Assembly: GCF_008905045.1 (NCBI RefSeq)
Contig: NZ_VWMY01000057.1
Location: 1 to 64,000, forward strand
Direction of reading: 5' to 3'
Origin: Streptomyces albicerus
GTDB lineage: Bacteria > Actinomycetota > Actinomycetes > Streptomycetales > Streptomycetaceae
DNA length: 64,000 bases
Part shown: piece by piece, positions 53,458 through 63,250 of the stretch
Numbering within the stretch: the stretch's first letter is position 1
How the letters are laid out: the number at the start of each line of letters is the position of its first letter
Notes under the pieces: model-generated
The model's database searches: none
What the model saw: only the letters and a program-made list of their open reading frames with translations
Told to the model about the DNA's origin: nothing
Translations under genes and position numbers: made by a program

Positions 53458-54552
53458 TCAGAAGCCGCCCAGCATGCCGCCGGTGAACGGGTTGCCCGGG
53501 CCCCCGAACCCGTCCGCGGGCATCTCCGTGGCGCCGGACGGGGCGCTGACGTCGTCCGCCTCACCGAACTTGATCACCAGGGGGAGCCTGGCGCCCTTCG
53601 GGTCGTCCGCGAGGGCGGCGAGGTCCACGGAGACACGGGTCAAGTCGCCGTTCTTCAGGGAGAAGTTGACGGCGATCTTCTTGTCCGGGGCGTCCTTGAG
53701 ATCCTCGTCGGTGGGCAGTTCGGCGCCCGCCGGCAGGTCGTCGGCCAAGGGACGGAGCTTGTCGAGGATGCCGGTGAGCAGCTCGCGGAAAGAGGCCTTG
53801 GCGACGATCCGTTCGACGCCGTCGCTGCCTCCCTTGCTGCTGAAGGTGACCTCGCGGGCGACGACTCCGCGTACGGCCTTGAGGATCTTCTGCTGGGTCT
53901 TGGTGTCGATCTCGTCGGGCTCGCCGGATCCGTCGGCCTTGCCGCCCTTGCCGGAGCCCGGGGTGCCCTTCGCGACCCGCTCGAGTTCGCTGTTGTCGAC
54001 CTTGACCCACTTGCCTTCGAGGACCTGCTTGAACTCCTGCTCACTCTCAGGGAGTTCGTCGGCCGTCGGGAGCGGGAAGCCCATCGCCTCGCCGAGCGCC
54101 TTCATGTCGGCGCGGTAGTACGTGTAGTCGCCGACGAGGCGGTATTCGGCCAGGACGCCGTCGGGTCCCGAGAGCCTCACCCCCGTGCCGACGAGATCCT
54201 TCTCACCCGAATCGGCGAGTGGTTTCCGCGATTCGACAGAGACCTTGACCCGCACTCCGGTGAAGAGCTCAGCGAGCTCCGGCGGCAACTCCTCGCCGGG
54301 CTCCGCCTCTCCGGCCAGCTTCGTGAGCGCGGAGGGCTTGGCGTCGAGCCCCAACTCGAAGGCGAGCGACTTCTTCTCGCCGAGCCCGTCGACGGCGTGG
54401 TCGACCTTCTGACCGGCGGTGAGGTTCTCGACCGTGCCGCAGGCGGCCGCGCCGGTGAGCAGGACAGCGGTGCAGCCGACCGCGGCGAAGGTCTTGCGTA
54501 TGGCGGTGATGGCGGTCTCCTTATGACGCCGCGCGGCGTCATCCTCGTACAC
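53458..54552 (-). CDS. Lipoprotein with an unusual start
   Basis: The mature part is a large soluble domain with Lys/Gly/Asp-rich stretches and resembles the LppX/LprG-like group of lipoproteins. The lipobox TGAAAC gives lipidated C38 from GTG 54552 (364 residues). However the strong site AAGGAG lies just before an in-frame ATC at 54510, which would give a classic signal (ITAIRKTFAAVGCTAVLLTG) and 350 residues. Either ATC is the start, or an ancestral ATG has mutated and GTG is now used. Confidence 0.75.
   Translation of the reverse strand: MYEDDAARRHKETAITAIRKTFAAVGCTAVLLTGAAACGTVENLTAGQKVDHAVDGLGEKKSLAFELGLDAKPSALTKLAGEAEPGEELPPELAELFTGVRVKVSVESRKPLADSGEKDLVGTGVRLSGPDGVLAEYRLVGDYTYYRADMKALGEAMGFPLPTADELPESEQEFKQVLEGKWVKVDNSELERVAKGTPGSGKGGKADGSGEPDEIDTKTQQKILKAVRGVVAREVTFSSKGGSDGVERIVAKASFRELLTGILDKLRPLADDLPAGAELPTDEDLKDAPDKKIAVNFSLKNGDLTRVSVDLAALADDPKGARLPLVIKFGEADDVSAPSGATEMPADGFGGPGNPFTGGMLGGF
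54523..54542. promoter_or_regulatory. Perfect 20-bp palindrome at the lipoprotein start
   Basis: ATGACGCCGCGCGGCGTCAT is a perfect palindrome ending just before the AAGGAG site and ATC codon. If the ATC is the real start this is a 5'-UTR operator or hairpin; if GTG 54552 is used it is inside the coding sequence. Confidence 0.6.
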
Positions 54553-54577
54553 AGTGATCGTTCATGAGACCCACGAG

Positions 54578-54586
54578 TTATCCACA
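54578..54586. other. Isolated DnaA box (TTATCCACA)
   Basis: A perfect E. coli-type 9-mer between the divergent lipoprotein and Rossmann-fold genes. A second lies at 60628-60636. No cluster of boxes is present. Confidence 0.4.
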
Positions 54587-54630
54587 GGGTTGTGCGGCGA
54601 GTGGGTCCATCCGGGCGTACGGTCGGAAAC

Positions 54631-55287
54631 ATGCGCATTGTCATCGCTGGAGGTCATGGTCAGATCGCGCTGCGGCTGGAGCGGCTGCTCTCCGCGCGCG
54701 GTGACGAGGTAGCGGGGATCATCCGCCGCCCCGAACAGGGCGACGATCTGCGGGCGGCCGGCGCCGAGCCGGTGCTGTGCGATCTGGAGTCGGCTTCGGT
54801 GGAGGAGGTCGCCGCGCATCTGCAGGGCGCGGACGCCGCCGTCTTCGCCGCGGGCGCGGGCCCGGGCAGCGGCGTGGCCCGCAAGAGCACCGTGGACCGG
54901 GGCGCCGCCGTGCTCTTCGCGGACGCGGCGGCCCGGGCCGGGGTGCGGCGGCACGTGGTGGTGTCGTCCATGGGCGCGGATCCGGAGCACCCCGGGGACG
55001 AGGTCTTCGACGCGTATCTGCGCGCCAAGGGCGAGGCCGACGCCTACATACGCGCTCACCGGGGCCTGGACTGGACGATCCTGCGCCCCGGGATGCTCAC
55101 GGACGACGCCGGCACCGGTCTCGTACGCCTGGAGGCCGCCACCGGGCGCGGGCCCATCCCGCGCGACGACGTCGCCGCGGTCATCGCGGAGCTGGTGGAC
55201 ACTCCGGCGACGACCGGGCTGACGCTGGAGCTGATCAGCGGGTCGACGCCGGTTTCCGTGGCGGTGAAGTCGGTGGCGGGGAACTGA
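54631..55287 (+). CDS. NAD(P)-binding Rossmann-fold (atypical SDR) protein
   Basis: The 218-residue product begins MRIVIAGGHGQIALRLERLL, with the GGxGxxA dinucleotide motif, then VSSMGADPEH and YLRAKGEADAYI (Tyr/Lys-type region) and WTILRPGML. It belongs to the NmrA-like or YwnB-type group of short SDR-like proteins. Substrate and whether it is an enzyme are unknown. It diverges from the lipoprotein gene. Confidence 0.88.
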   Translation: MRIVIAGGHGQIALRLERLLSARGDEVAGIIRRPEQGDDLRAAGAEPVLCDLESASVEEVAAHLQGADAAVFAAGAGPGSGVARKSTVDRGAAVLFADAAARAGVRRHVVVSSMGADPEHPGDEVFDAYLRAKGEADAYIRAHRGLDWTILRPGMLTDDAGTGLVRLEAATGRGPIPRDDVAAVIAELVDTPATTGLTLELISGSTPVSVAVKSVAGN

Positions 55288-55310
55288 CCGGATGGGTGGC
55301 GGGATCTGGC

Positions 55311-55340
55311 GGATCCGGCGCGATCCGGCGCGATCCGGCT
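55311..55340. repeat. Three tandem 10-bp repeats
   Basis: SGATCCGGCG (S = G or C) is repeated three times in the gap after the Rossmann-fold gene; only the last base of the third unit differs. Confidence 0.7.
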
Positions 55341-55419
55341 GACGCGATCGGGCTGAAGGGGCGCACGCGGGCGTGGGCCGGTGGTTGGCTGAGGCTGTCC
55401 GACGAACGGAGGAGTTGCC

Positions 55420-55818
55420 GTGTCCCCGTCCCCGTCCCCGTCCCCGTCTGCTGAGATTCCCGCCGCGCAGGAGGCCCTGTTGCGGCAGATGTACGAGGTC
55501 TTCAGCACTGCGGAACGCGACGCGTTCATTCCGCACTGCCTGGCGTCCGACGTGGACTGGCCCAATGTCGCCGACGGGGTCCGGCTGCACGGCCGCGAGG
55601 CGGTACGTGCCTACTGGGCCGCGCAGTTCGCGGCCGCGCACCCCCTCGTACGGCTGGAGGGGCTGCGACTCGACAAGGACGGTCTGCGCGTGGTCGCCAC
55701 GGTGCGACCCGGGCTGCGGGACGAGGCGGGCGATCACTGGGCGGAGGAGCCGGTCGAACACGTGTACCGCTTCGCGGCGGACGGCCTGGTGAGCCGTATG
55801 GACGTACGCCGACCCTGA
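55420..55818 (+). CDS. SnoaL/NTF2-like protein
   Basis: The 132-residue protein starts at GTG 55420 after GGAGGAG. A Ser-Pro repeat N-terminus (MSPSPSPSPSAEIP, from CCCCGT repeats in the DNA) leads into an NTF2-like domain: LRQMYEVFSTAERDAFIPHC, then VRAYWAAQFAAAHPLVRLEG. SnoaL-type proteins act as small-molecule isomerases or hydrolases; nothing here indicates the ligand. Confidence 0.85.
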   Translation: MSPSPSPSPSAEIPAAQEALLRQMYEVFSTAERDAFIPHCLASDVDWPNVADGVRLHGREAVRAYWAAQFAAAHPLVRLEGLRLDKDGLRVVATVRPGLRDEAGDHWAEEPVEHVYRFAADGLVSRMDVRRP

Positions 55819-55857
55819 ACCGCCAGGTTGGCAGAGCCGGCAGAGCCGTTGGAAGAG

Positions 55858-56070
55858 TCAGAAGAGCGGGATCTGCCCGGGGAACTCCGCGACGACGTAC
55901 CCGTCCAGCGCCGGCTGCGCCGCACCGAGCTCCGCCCGCCTGCGCGACCCGGCGCACGACACGAGCTCCCCGCCCTCCCGCGCCCCCGGCGGGTCGTGCC
56001 GCGCGAACCGCCCGGCGACGACAGCGATCTCGCGACGGCACTCGGGGCAGCTCCTGCGGCGTGAGGACAT
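55858..56070 (-). CDS. Small Cys/Arg-rich protein, possible zinc finger
   Basis: The 70-residue product (MSSRRRSCPECRREIAVVAG) has CPEC, then HDPPGA and VSC, a possible zinc-binding arrangement in a basic protein. It starts at ATG 56070. It resembles small streptomycete proteins of unknown function. It converges on the SnoaL-like gene, 39 bases apart. Confidence 0.7.
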   Translation of the reverse strand: MSSRRRSCPECRREIAVVAGRFARHDPPGAREGGELVSCAGSRRRAELGAAQPALDGYVVAEFPGQIPLF

Positions 56071-56411
56071 GGGTTCAGCGTACGAAGAAATTGGTGGAGG
56101 GCGGGAGGAGGCGGGGGCGGGCCAGCACGGTCGGTTGGGGCGTGGCTCGGGCTGTGGCGTGTGTGGTGGGACGGGTCGAGGATCGTGGGTGCTGGTGCTG
56201 GTGCCGGTACCAGTGCTGGTACTGGCCTGATATCGGTGGGGGTGACCCTGGGTCGGCGTCCGTGGCGGGTCGGGTGCCTCCAGAGCGACACCCGTACGAC
56301 CCGCAAGCCTCGTGACCGGCCACACTCCCCGCCCTGTCCACGTCCTGTCCCCTGTCTCCTGTCCACCGCTACGCTCGGCTCCTCCTTCGTACGGCTCATA
56401 CGCTGGCGGCC
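56071..56411. other. Divergent intergenic region with hexamer repeat
   Basis: No gene is supported in these 341 bases. They contain six degenerate hexamers at 56189-56224 (GTGCTG, GTGCTG, GTGCCG, GTACCA, GTGCTG, GTACTG), and both flanking promoters must lie here, though none is clear. Confidence 0.6.
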
Positions 56412-57182
56412 ATGACCCCACTGGAGCGCCTGGCCGACGAGCTCGCCGCCGACTACGTACGGGGCCGGTGGCAGCCGGATGCGGCCGAGGAGCGCTGCGC
56501 TCGGCTCCTCACCGTCTCGGGCTCCGACGACGGTGCCCCGAGCGCCGAGTCCATCGCGCGGGCGATGCGACTGCACCCCGCGGCGGCCTCCTGCCGTCTG
56601 GCCCCGCTGCTCTCCGCCTACGCATCGGGCGATCCCGAGGCGCAGGACCAGGTCCGCGAGCTACTGGCCGCGATCGCCGCCGATGGTGGTCCGCCCCCGC
56701 CGCCCCGCGCGGAGCGTTACGTCGAACCCCCCACCGCCTACACCGGCGAGGCGGCGTCGGTCTTCCTGGCCGGCGGCATCACCAACTGCCCGGACTGGCA
56801 ACGCCGAGCCGTGCTGCGCCTGGACGCGCTCGGCTCCCTGGCGGTCGTCTTCAACCCGCGCCGCGAGGCATACGCCTTCGACCGCCCCGAGGCCGCGCGG
56901 GAACAGATCGCCTGGGAGTACGCACACCTGCAACGGGCCGACGTGATCCTCTTCTGGTTCTGCGCGGAGGCCGTGCAGCCGATCGCCCTGTACGAACTCG
57001 GCGCCCACGCGGCCCGCGGCTCCCGCATCGCGGTCGGCACGCACCCCGCGTACGAACGCCGCCTCGACGTGACCGAACAACTCCGCCACGCCCGCCCGGA
57101 CGTACCCGTCCACGACTCCCTCGATGCCACGGTCCACACAGCGACCACACTCCTCGCGACCGCACCCCGTGCCCACCCTTGA
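56412..57182 (+). CDS. Nucleoside 2-deoxyribosyltransferase-domain protein
   Basis: The 256-residue protein has an N-terminal helical region (about 1-105) and a C-terminal domain with VFLAGGITNCPDWQRRAVLR, AVVFNPRREAYAFDRPEAAR and ADVILFWFCAEAVQPIALYE, the 'aGGI..w' and 'ADvilf' signatures of nucleoside 2-deoxyribosyltransferase-like proteins. Some members of this fold are catalytic, others are linked to defence; no partner is seen here. Confidence 0.8.
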   Translation: MTPLERLADELAADYVRGRWQPDAAEERCARLLTVSGSDDGAPSAESIARAMRLHPAAASCRLAPLLSAYASGDPEAQDQVRELLAAIAADGGPPPPPRAERYVEPPTAYTGEAASVFLAGGITNCPDWQRRAVLRLDALGSLAVVFNPRREAYAFDRPEAAREQIAWEYAHLQRADVILFWFCAEAVQPIALYELGAHAARGSRIAVGTHPAYERRLDVTEQLRHARPDVPVHDSLDATVHTATTLLATAPRAHP

Positions 57183-57206
57183 GCCCCTCCCCCACCCGAA
57201 CACGAA

Positions 57207-57250
57207 GAAACCCTCTCCGAACTGCGTTCTCGCAGTTCGGAGAGGGTTTC
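57207..57250. terminator. Perfect 20-bp stem between convergent genes
   Basis: GAAACCCTCTCCGAACTGCG and its exact complement enclose a TTCT loop. It lies between the deoxyribosyltransferase-like gene (+) and tRNA-Tyr (-) and can serve both. Confidence 0.92.
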
Positions 57251-57258
57251 TCTCAGCG

Positions 57259-57340
57259 TGGCGGCGCCAGGATTCGAACCTGGGAAGGCTGAGCCGGCAG
57301 ATTTACAGTCTGCTCCCTTTGGCCGCTCGGGCACACCGCC
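57259..57340 (-). tRNA. tRNA-Tyr (GTA anticodon)
   Basis: An 82-base class II tRNA with acceptor GGCGGTG/CGCCGCC, anticodon loop CTGTAAA, a long variable arm and T arm AGGTTCGAATCCT. The discriminator base is A. It ends nine bases before the strong terminator. Confidence 0.96.
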
Positions 57341-57542
57341 GGGGTGGCTGCCATTCGAACCGCTTTTCGGCGGCGCTCCGTGGCAACGACGTAAACGATA
57401 CCCGATGCTCGGGGGTGCTTCGCCACCCGATTGATCGGCGCTCGGAGGGGACGGGGTGGCTAGGCTTATGCGGATGCGGCCCGGGACCGATGCGGTGTTC
57501 GGCGGCCGCCACTACGCACCCCGATACAAGGAGCCACAGGAC

Positions 57543-58031
57543 ATGGCCGACTCCAGTTTCGACATCGTCTCGAAGGTCGAGCGGCAGGAGGTCGACAACG
57601 CCCTCAACCAGGCCGCCAAGGAGATCTCGCAGCGCTACGACTTCAAGAACGTGGGCGCCTCGATCTCCTGGTCCGGCGAGAAGATCCTGATGGAGGCGAA
57701 CTCCGAGGAGCGGGTCAAGGCCATCCTCGACGTCTTCCAGTCCAAGCTGATCAAGCGGGGCATCTCGCTGAAGGCGCTCGACGCGGGTGAGCCCCAGCTC
57801 TCCGGCAAGGAGTACAAGATCTTCGCCTCGATCGAGGAGGGCATCTCCCAGGAGAACGCGAAGAAGGTGGCGAAGATCATTCGTGATGAGGGCCCGAAGG
57901 GCGTGAAGGCGCAGGTGCAGGGCGACGAGCTGCGGGTCAGCTCGAAGAGCCGTGACGACCTGCAGACAGTGATCGCCCTGCTGAAGGGCCAGGACTTCGA
58001 CTTCGCGCTGCAGTTCGTCAACTACCGGTGA
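57543..58031 (+). CDS. YajQ family nucleotide-binding protein
   Basis: The 162-residue product begins MADSSFDIVSKVERQEVDNA and has the YajQ pair of ferredoxin-like domains with YDFKNVGASISWSGEKILM and ISLKALDAGEPQLSGKEYKI. YajQ proteins bind nucleotides; a Xanthomonas member binds cyclic di-GMP and acts in gene regulation. The role in actinobacteria is unclear. AGGAGC lies upstream. Confidence 0.93.
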   Translation: MADSSFDIVSKVERQEVDNALNQAAKEISQRYDFKNVGASISWSGEKILMEANSEERVKAILDVFQSKLIKRGISLKALDAGEPQLSGKEYKIFASIEEGISQENAKKVAKIIRDEGPKGVKAQVQGDELRVSSKSRDDLQTVIALLKGQDFDFALQFVNYR

Positions 58032-58072
58032 CATCGCGCTCGTTGCGCGTACGCAGAGCACGAGGACACGAG

Positions 58073-58103
58073 GAAGGGTGGGCACCGGCGGTGCCCACCC
58101 TTC
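58073..58103 (+). terminator. yajQ terminator
   Basis: GAAGGGTGGGCAC and its complement form a 13-bp perfect stem with a five-base loop, 41 bases after the yajQ stop. It also lies between convergent genes. Confidence 0.85.
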
Positions 58104-58136
58104 TCGCCTGCTGGCTGCGGGTTCAGGGGTGCGCGC

Positions 58137-58403
58137 TCAGTTGCGCGAGTTGCCGAACAGGATGCGGTACGCGATCAGCAGGGCGAGCGAGCCGCCGATC
58201 GCGGCGGCCCAGGTGGCGCCGTCGTAGAAGTCCTTGGTGATCGGGTGGTCCAGCCAGCGGGCGGATATCCAGCCGCCGGTGAACGCGCCCGCGACGCCTA
58301 TCAGCGTCGTGCCGATGAAGCCGCCCGGGTCGCGCCCCGGCAGCAGGAACTTGGCGATGGCCCCGGCCAACAGCCCCAGGATGATCCAGCTGATGATGCC
58401 CAT
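58137..58403 (-). CDS. GlsB/YeaQ/YmgE-type small membrane protein
   Basis: The 88-residue protein has three hydrophobic segments and the Gly-rich GLLAGAIAKFLLPGRDPGGF and GTTLIGVAGAFTGGWI signatures of the transglycosylase-associated (YmgE) family. Members are stress-linked; the molecular function is unknown. The ATG at 58403 gives the typical MGIISWIILG start. Confidence 0.9.
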   Translation of the reverse strand: MGIISWIILGLLAGAIAKFLLPGRDPGGFIGTTLIGVAGAFTGGWISARWLDHPITKDFYDGATWAAAIGGSLALLIAYRILFGNSRN

Positions 58404-58569
58404 GCCGTGAACCTGCCTCTCCGTGCTGTGCCTGGACTGTGATCTTGCTCCTGCCAGGCTGTGTTCATGCCGTTCTCGTGCTGCCTGTCGAGCCTTTGTT
58501 CGTTCCTTGTTGCTGGGGAGGACGTCGGCGCGACGGTGGCCGGTTGCACTGATCAGTAGGGTGCGGCTC

Positions 58570-59859
<1,290 letters not shown>

Positions 59860-60021
59860 ATGCGGGGTGCTCCGCGCGAAAGGCAGGTCTACGACGTGCC
59901 GGTCGTGAGTGGCCGGCCGCGCAGTTTCCCGCGCTCCTTACGGGGCATCCGTGCCGGGCGCATGGCAAGAGCACGTTGCGCCTGCCTGCGCAGCTCCCCT
60001 CGGCGGGTCGCGCCCCGCGCG

Positions 60022-60588
60022 CTATGACGCCCGCGCGGCCCCCGTACGTATGCGGAAGTCGCCCCACGGCTCCAAGTCCGGTCCGTCGTTGAACTCTTCG
60101 TACCAGCCCGTGCCGTCGAGCCAGGTGTGGAGCCAGGACGTGAGGGTGGGGGCGTCCACGTACCACGCGTGGTCGGCCTCGTCCGCGTTCGGCTCGAAGA
60201 GGAGGACGGTGGCGTCCGGGATGCGGCAGTCCACGCACGCGTACATGCCGCAGCCCCAGTGGGATATCGGCAGGACACCCTCGGGCCAGGGCCAGTCGGG
60301 GTCCTTGCGACCGCTCTCGCGATGGGCGAGGTACTGCGCGACGACGGCGGGTTCGCCGGACGGCGGGCTGTCGAGCAGGGGCAGCAGACCGTATTCCGGG
60401 CCGAACCCTCCGTCCCCTATCCGCAGGTAGAGCGCGGCGAGCAGCGGCGGGACGGCGAAGCCCAGGGAGGACTCCGCGCGGGCGAGCGTGGCCGCGTCCA
60501 CGGGCTCGGGGAGCGAAGGCCAGCCCCACGGCCGGGAGTTGCGCGCCTCGGCGGAGACACTTGCCAGCAACTGCTCGATCTCGGTCAT
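60022..60588 (-). CDS. SUKH (SMI1/KNR4) domain protein
   Basis: The 188-residue protein has a clear SUKH domain: LARAESSLGFAVPPLLAALY and IGDGGFGPEYGLLPLL, then a conserved WPWPEGVLPISHWGCGMYAC and LLFEPNADEADHAWYVDAP. SUKH proteins commonly neutralise toxins. It lies 51 bases after the barstar-domain gene on the same strand; no toxin gene is nearby. Confidence 0.9.
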   Translation of the reverse strand: MTEIEQLLASVSAEARNSRPWGWPSLPEPVDAATLARAESSLGFAVPPLLAALYLRIGDGGFGPEYGLLPLLDSPPSGEPAVVAQYLAHRESGRKDPDWPWPEGVLPISHWGCGMYACVDCRIPDATVLLFEPNADEADHAWYVDAPTLTSWLHTWLDGTGWYEEFNDGPDLEPWGDFRIRTGAARAS

Positions 60589-60627
60589 GCGTTCATCATG
60601 CAGGTCGCCACTGACAATCGGGCAGGC

Positions 60628-60636
60628 TGTGGATAA
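60628..60636. other. Isolated DnaA box (TGTGGATAA)
   Basis: Reverse complement of TTATCCACA, in the 51-base gap between the barstar-domain and SUKH genes. Confidence 0.35.
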
Positions 60637-60639
60637 CCC

Positions 60640-61779
60640 TCAGACGAGACGGACGTCGATGCCTTTGTCCACGAGCACTTCGAGGAGTTCCTCGAAGGTC
60701 CACGGGCGACGGTCGGTGCGCGGGACGAGGCCGAGGCAGGTGCGGGCAACCTCCGCGTCGTGCCAGACGAGGGTGAAGGGCCGCGCGGCGCCCCAGCGGC
60801 CGCGGAGGCAGTCCGTGAGTGCGTCGATCCCCCAGCCGAAGTAGCCTCCGGGTCCGTTCACCGCCTCGCCGATCGCGCAGAAGAAGCCTTGGTCGTCGGT
60901 GATGTGACGGCCTTCGAGGTGATACGTGCCGCCGGGCTCCGCGTCGGGCTTGTCCGCCTCGTGATGGTCCAGCGCCATGCTCAGCCAGTGGCGGCGCCCC
61001 TCCACACCGCACTGGGCCCAGAGCCCGGGCGCGGCCGGGCGGCCGTCGTCCCACAGCTCCCAGACCTGCTCGGCCGCGGTCGGCGGTCGCTCGGACCAGG
61101 GTTCAAGTGTGAGGTCCACCAGGCCGCGGCCGCGCGCCGACGGGATCCATGCGACGAGTTCGCCCTCGACGGCGGACTGGACGGTGCAGCCGGACGTGTC
61201 GAGGCGTATCAGCTTGGCGTGTCCGAGGTCCTCCTCCCCCGTGTCCAGCGCCGTACGGAGGGCTCCGCGTGGGGCACAGCCGAGCAGCCTCACGGAGGGT
61301 TCGACGAGGTCCGGCCGCCCGTCCTGGACGTACGCCAGGTCCCGGCAGGCGCCCCATGGTTCGTCCTCCGGGCCGAGCAGCCGGTAGCCCGGGGAGAGCG
61401 GCGGGCACTGTGGATAGTCGTACGGGTTGTGCGGGGACTCACGTGCCTCGACCGTGATATCGCGCAGCGACAGGTCACGCGCGCACGGGCGGTCACCGAG
61501 GACGCGCACGTCCTCCAGGAACCACTCCTCGACCCGCTCGCCCTCCTTGTCGAGGATCTCCAGGACGAGGGAGCCGAGGGGCGCGGAGCCGTCGGCACGC
61601 GCGCGCGTGAGGGCTTTGTTCAGCTCCCCTTCGGGGGCGCAGCCGATCAGTTCGTACGTCCCGCGCGCGGGAGGCGGCGGATCGCCGAAGAGGTTCTCGG
61701 CGTCCGCGCACAGGGCCCAGATCTCGTCGTCCTCAGCGTCGACGTCGTACGCCACCAGGGCGTACTTCGGCCGCCGCAC
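60640..61779 (-). CDS. Barstar-domain protein with tandem N-terminal repeats
   Basis: The 379-residue product starts at GTG 61779. The C-terminal domain (about 284-379) is barstar-like: YHLEGRHITDDQGFFCAIGE, GPGGYFGWGIDALTDCLRG and FTLVWHDAEVARTCL. The N-terminal 230 residues hold two copies of a repeat, each with a Trp/Cys start and L(I/L)GCAPxGxLxxAL (residues 44-57 and 165-178). Barstar blocks barnase-type RNases; no RNase gene lies beside it. Confidence 0.82.
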   Translation of the reverse strand: MRRPKYALVAYDVDAEDDEIWALCADAENLFGDPPPPARGTYELIGCAPEGELNKALTRARADGSAPLGSLVLEILDKEGERVEEWFLEDVRVLGDRPCARDLSLRDITVEARESPHNPYDYPQCPPLSPGYRLLGPEDEPWGACRDLAYVQDGRPDLVEPSVRLLGCAPRGALRTALDTGEEDLGHAKLIRLDTSGCTVQSAVEGELVAWIPSARGRGLVDLTLEPWSERPPTAAEQVWELWDDGRPAAPGLWAQCGVEGRRHWLSMALDHHEADKPDAEPGGTYHLEGRHITDDQGFFCAIGEAVNGPGGYFGWGIDALTDCLRGRWGAARPFTLVWHDAEVARTCLGLVPRTDRRPWTFEELLEVLVDKGIDVRLV

Positions 61780-61792
61780 CCCCGGCGCCGCC

Positions 61793-62191
61793 CTACCAGC
61801 CCGCCGACGTGAACGGCTGGTCCGTACGCACGATTTCGCGTCCCAGGGGGAGCAGCGATACCGGGATCAGCTTGAAGTTGGCGATCCCCAGGGGGATGCC
61901 GATGATCGTGATGCACTGGAGGAGGCCCGTGACGATGTGGGCGAGGGCGAGCCACCAGCCGGCGAGGATCACCCACAGGATGTTGCCGATGAAGGACGGC
62001 GCGCCCACACCGGGACGCTCGACCGTCGTCCGGCCGAACGGCCACAGGGCGTATACGCCGATACGGAACGACGCGATGCCGAACGGTATGCCGATGATGG
62101 TGATGCACAGCAGCACGCCCGCGAACATGTAGCCGAGGAACAGCCAGAAGCCGCTCAGGACGAGCCAAATGATGTTCAGGATTGTCTTCAC
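61793..62191 (-). CDS. yccF: YccF-domain membrane protein
   Basis: The 132-residue product starts at GTG 62191 and has two YccF repeats, each a pair of hydrophobic helices: NIIWLVLSGFWLFLGYMFAG then CITIIGIPFGIASF, and the second set with CITIIGIPLGIANF. The function of the family is unknown. The GTG overlaps the htpX TGA by four bases (GTGA), so they are coupled. Confidence 0.92.
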   Translation of the reverse strand: MKTILNIIWLVLSGFWLFLGYMFAGVLLCITIIGIPFGIASFRIGVYALWPFGRTTVERPGVGAPSFIGNILWVILAGWWLALAHIVTGLLQCITIIGIPLGIANFKLIPVSLLPLGREIVRTDQPFTSAGW

Positions 62192-63051
62192 TGGTGGCGA
62201 CCTGCCATCTGCTCGAGCCGGGCGATGCGCTCCGCCATCGGCGGGTGCGTAGAGAACATCTTGGAGAGTCCCTGGCCCGGACGGAAGGGGTTGGCGATCA
62301 TCATGTGGCTTGCGGTCTCGATACGCGGCTCCGGAGGCAGCGGAAGCTGTTTCGTGCCCGCCTCGAGCTTGCGCAGGGCGCTCGCCAGGGCCAGCGGGTC
62401 GCCGGTGAGCTGGGCGCCGGACGCATCCGCTTCGTACTCCCTGGAGCGGCTGATGGCGAGCTGGATGACGGATGCGGCGAGCGGACCCAGGATCATGATC
62501 ATCAGCATGCCGAGGAGGCCGGGGCCGTCGTCGTCGTTCGAACGGCCGATCGGGATCAGCCAGGCGAAGTTGACCAGGAACATGATGACGGAGGCCAGCG
62601 CGCCGGCGACCGACGAGATCAGGATGTCGCGGTTGTAGACGTGGCTCAACTCGTGGCCGATGACGCCGCGCAGCTCGCGCTCGTTCAGGATGCGCAGGAT
62701 GCCGTCGGTGCAGCACACGGCGGCGTTGCGCGGGTTGCGGCCCGTCGCGAACGCGTTCGGCGCCTCCGTCGGGGAGATGTACAGGCGGGGCATGGGCTGG
62801 CGGGCCTGCGTGGAGAGCTCGCGGACCATCTTGTACAGGGCCGGTGCCTCGAACTCGCTCACCGGGCGGGCGCGCATCGCGCGTAGAGCCAGTTTGTCGC
62901 TGTTCCAGTACGCGTACGCGTTCGTGCCGATCGCGATGAAGAGTGCGACGACGAGGCCCATACGGCCGAAGAAGCTGCCGATGACGATGATGAGTGCGGA
63001 CAGTCCCCCGAGGAGTACGGCGGTCCTGAGCCCGTTGTGCCGGCGGTGCAC
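62188..63051 (-). CDS. htpX: Membrane zinc metalloprotease HtpX
   Basis: The 287-residue protease has two N-terminal membrane helices, the zinc motif HELSH (H133, E134, H137), two more helices, and a third ligand Glu in SREYEADASG. HtpX degrades damaged membrane proteins. The start GTG 63051 follows GGAGG. It is directly followed by yccF. Confidence 0.93.
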   Translation of the reverse strand: MHRRHNGLRTAVLLGGLSALIIVIGSFFGRMGLVVALFIAIGTNAYAYWNSDKLALRAMRARPVSEFEAPALYKMVRELSTQARQPMPRLYISPTEAPNAFATGRNPRNAAVCCTDGILRILNERELRGVIGHELSHVYNRDILISSVAGALASVIMFLVNFAWLIPIGRSNDDDGPGLLGMLMIMILGPLAASVIQLAISRSREYEADASGAQLTGDPLALASALRKLEAGTKQLPLPPEPRIETASHMMIANPFRPGQGLSKMFSTHPPMAERIARLEQMAGRHQ

Positions 63052-63228
63052 GGTACGCCCTCCAAGTGGTGCGGCAGGGGAACCCTTTGCTTGTCGATCC
63101 TGACGTCACTGGTCCGTGACTCCACGGTCCAGTGGACCCTCCCGTACTGGTCAACGCCAGGCAGAGAGCACTAGTTCCCTTGTGCGCGCGGCGACGCGCG
63201 TGGGCCGTCCGGGTGATGGGGCGGTGCC

Positions 63229-63246
63229 CCGCACGCGCGCGTGCGG
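63229..63246. repeat. Perfect 18-bp palindrome with CACGCGCGCGTG core
   Basis: CCGCACGCGCGCGTGCGG, in the gap between htpX and nuoN. Confidence 0.8.
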
Positions 63247-63250
63247 CTCG

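Noticed and set aside
58423..58569. Upstream extension of the permease gene
   Set aside because: Extra 49 residues are Cys/Arg-rich and unlike the family; ATG at 58570 gives a normal cytosolic N-terminus.
61793..63154. 453-residue minus-strand frame over htpX and yccF
   Set aside because: Its first two thirds are out of frame with htpX; only the last 132 residues (yccF) are real.
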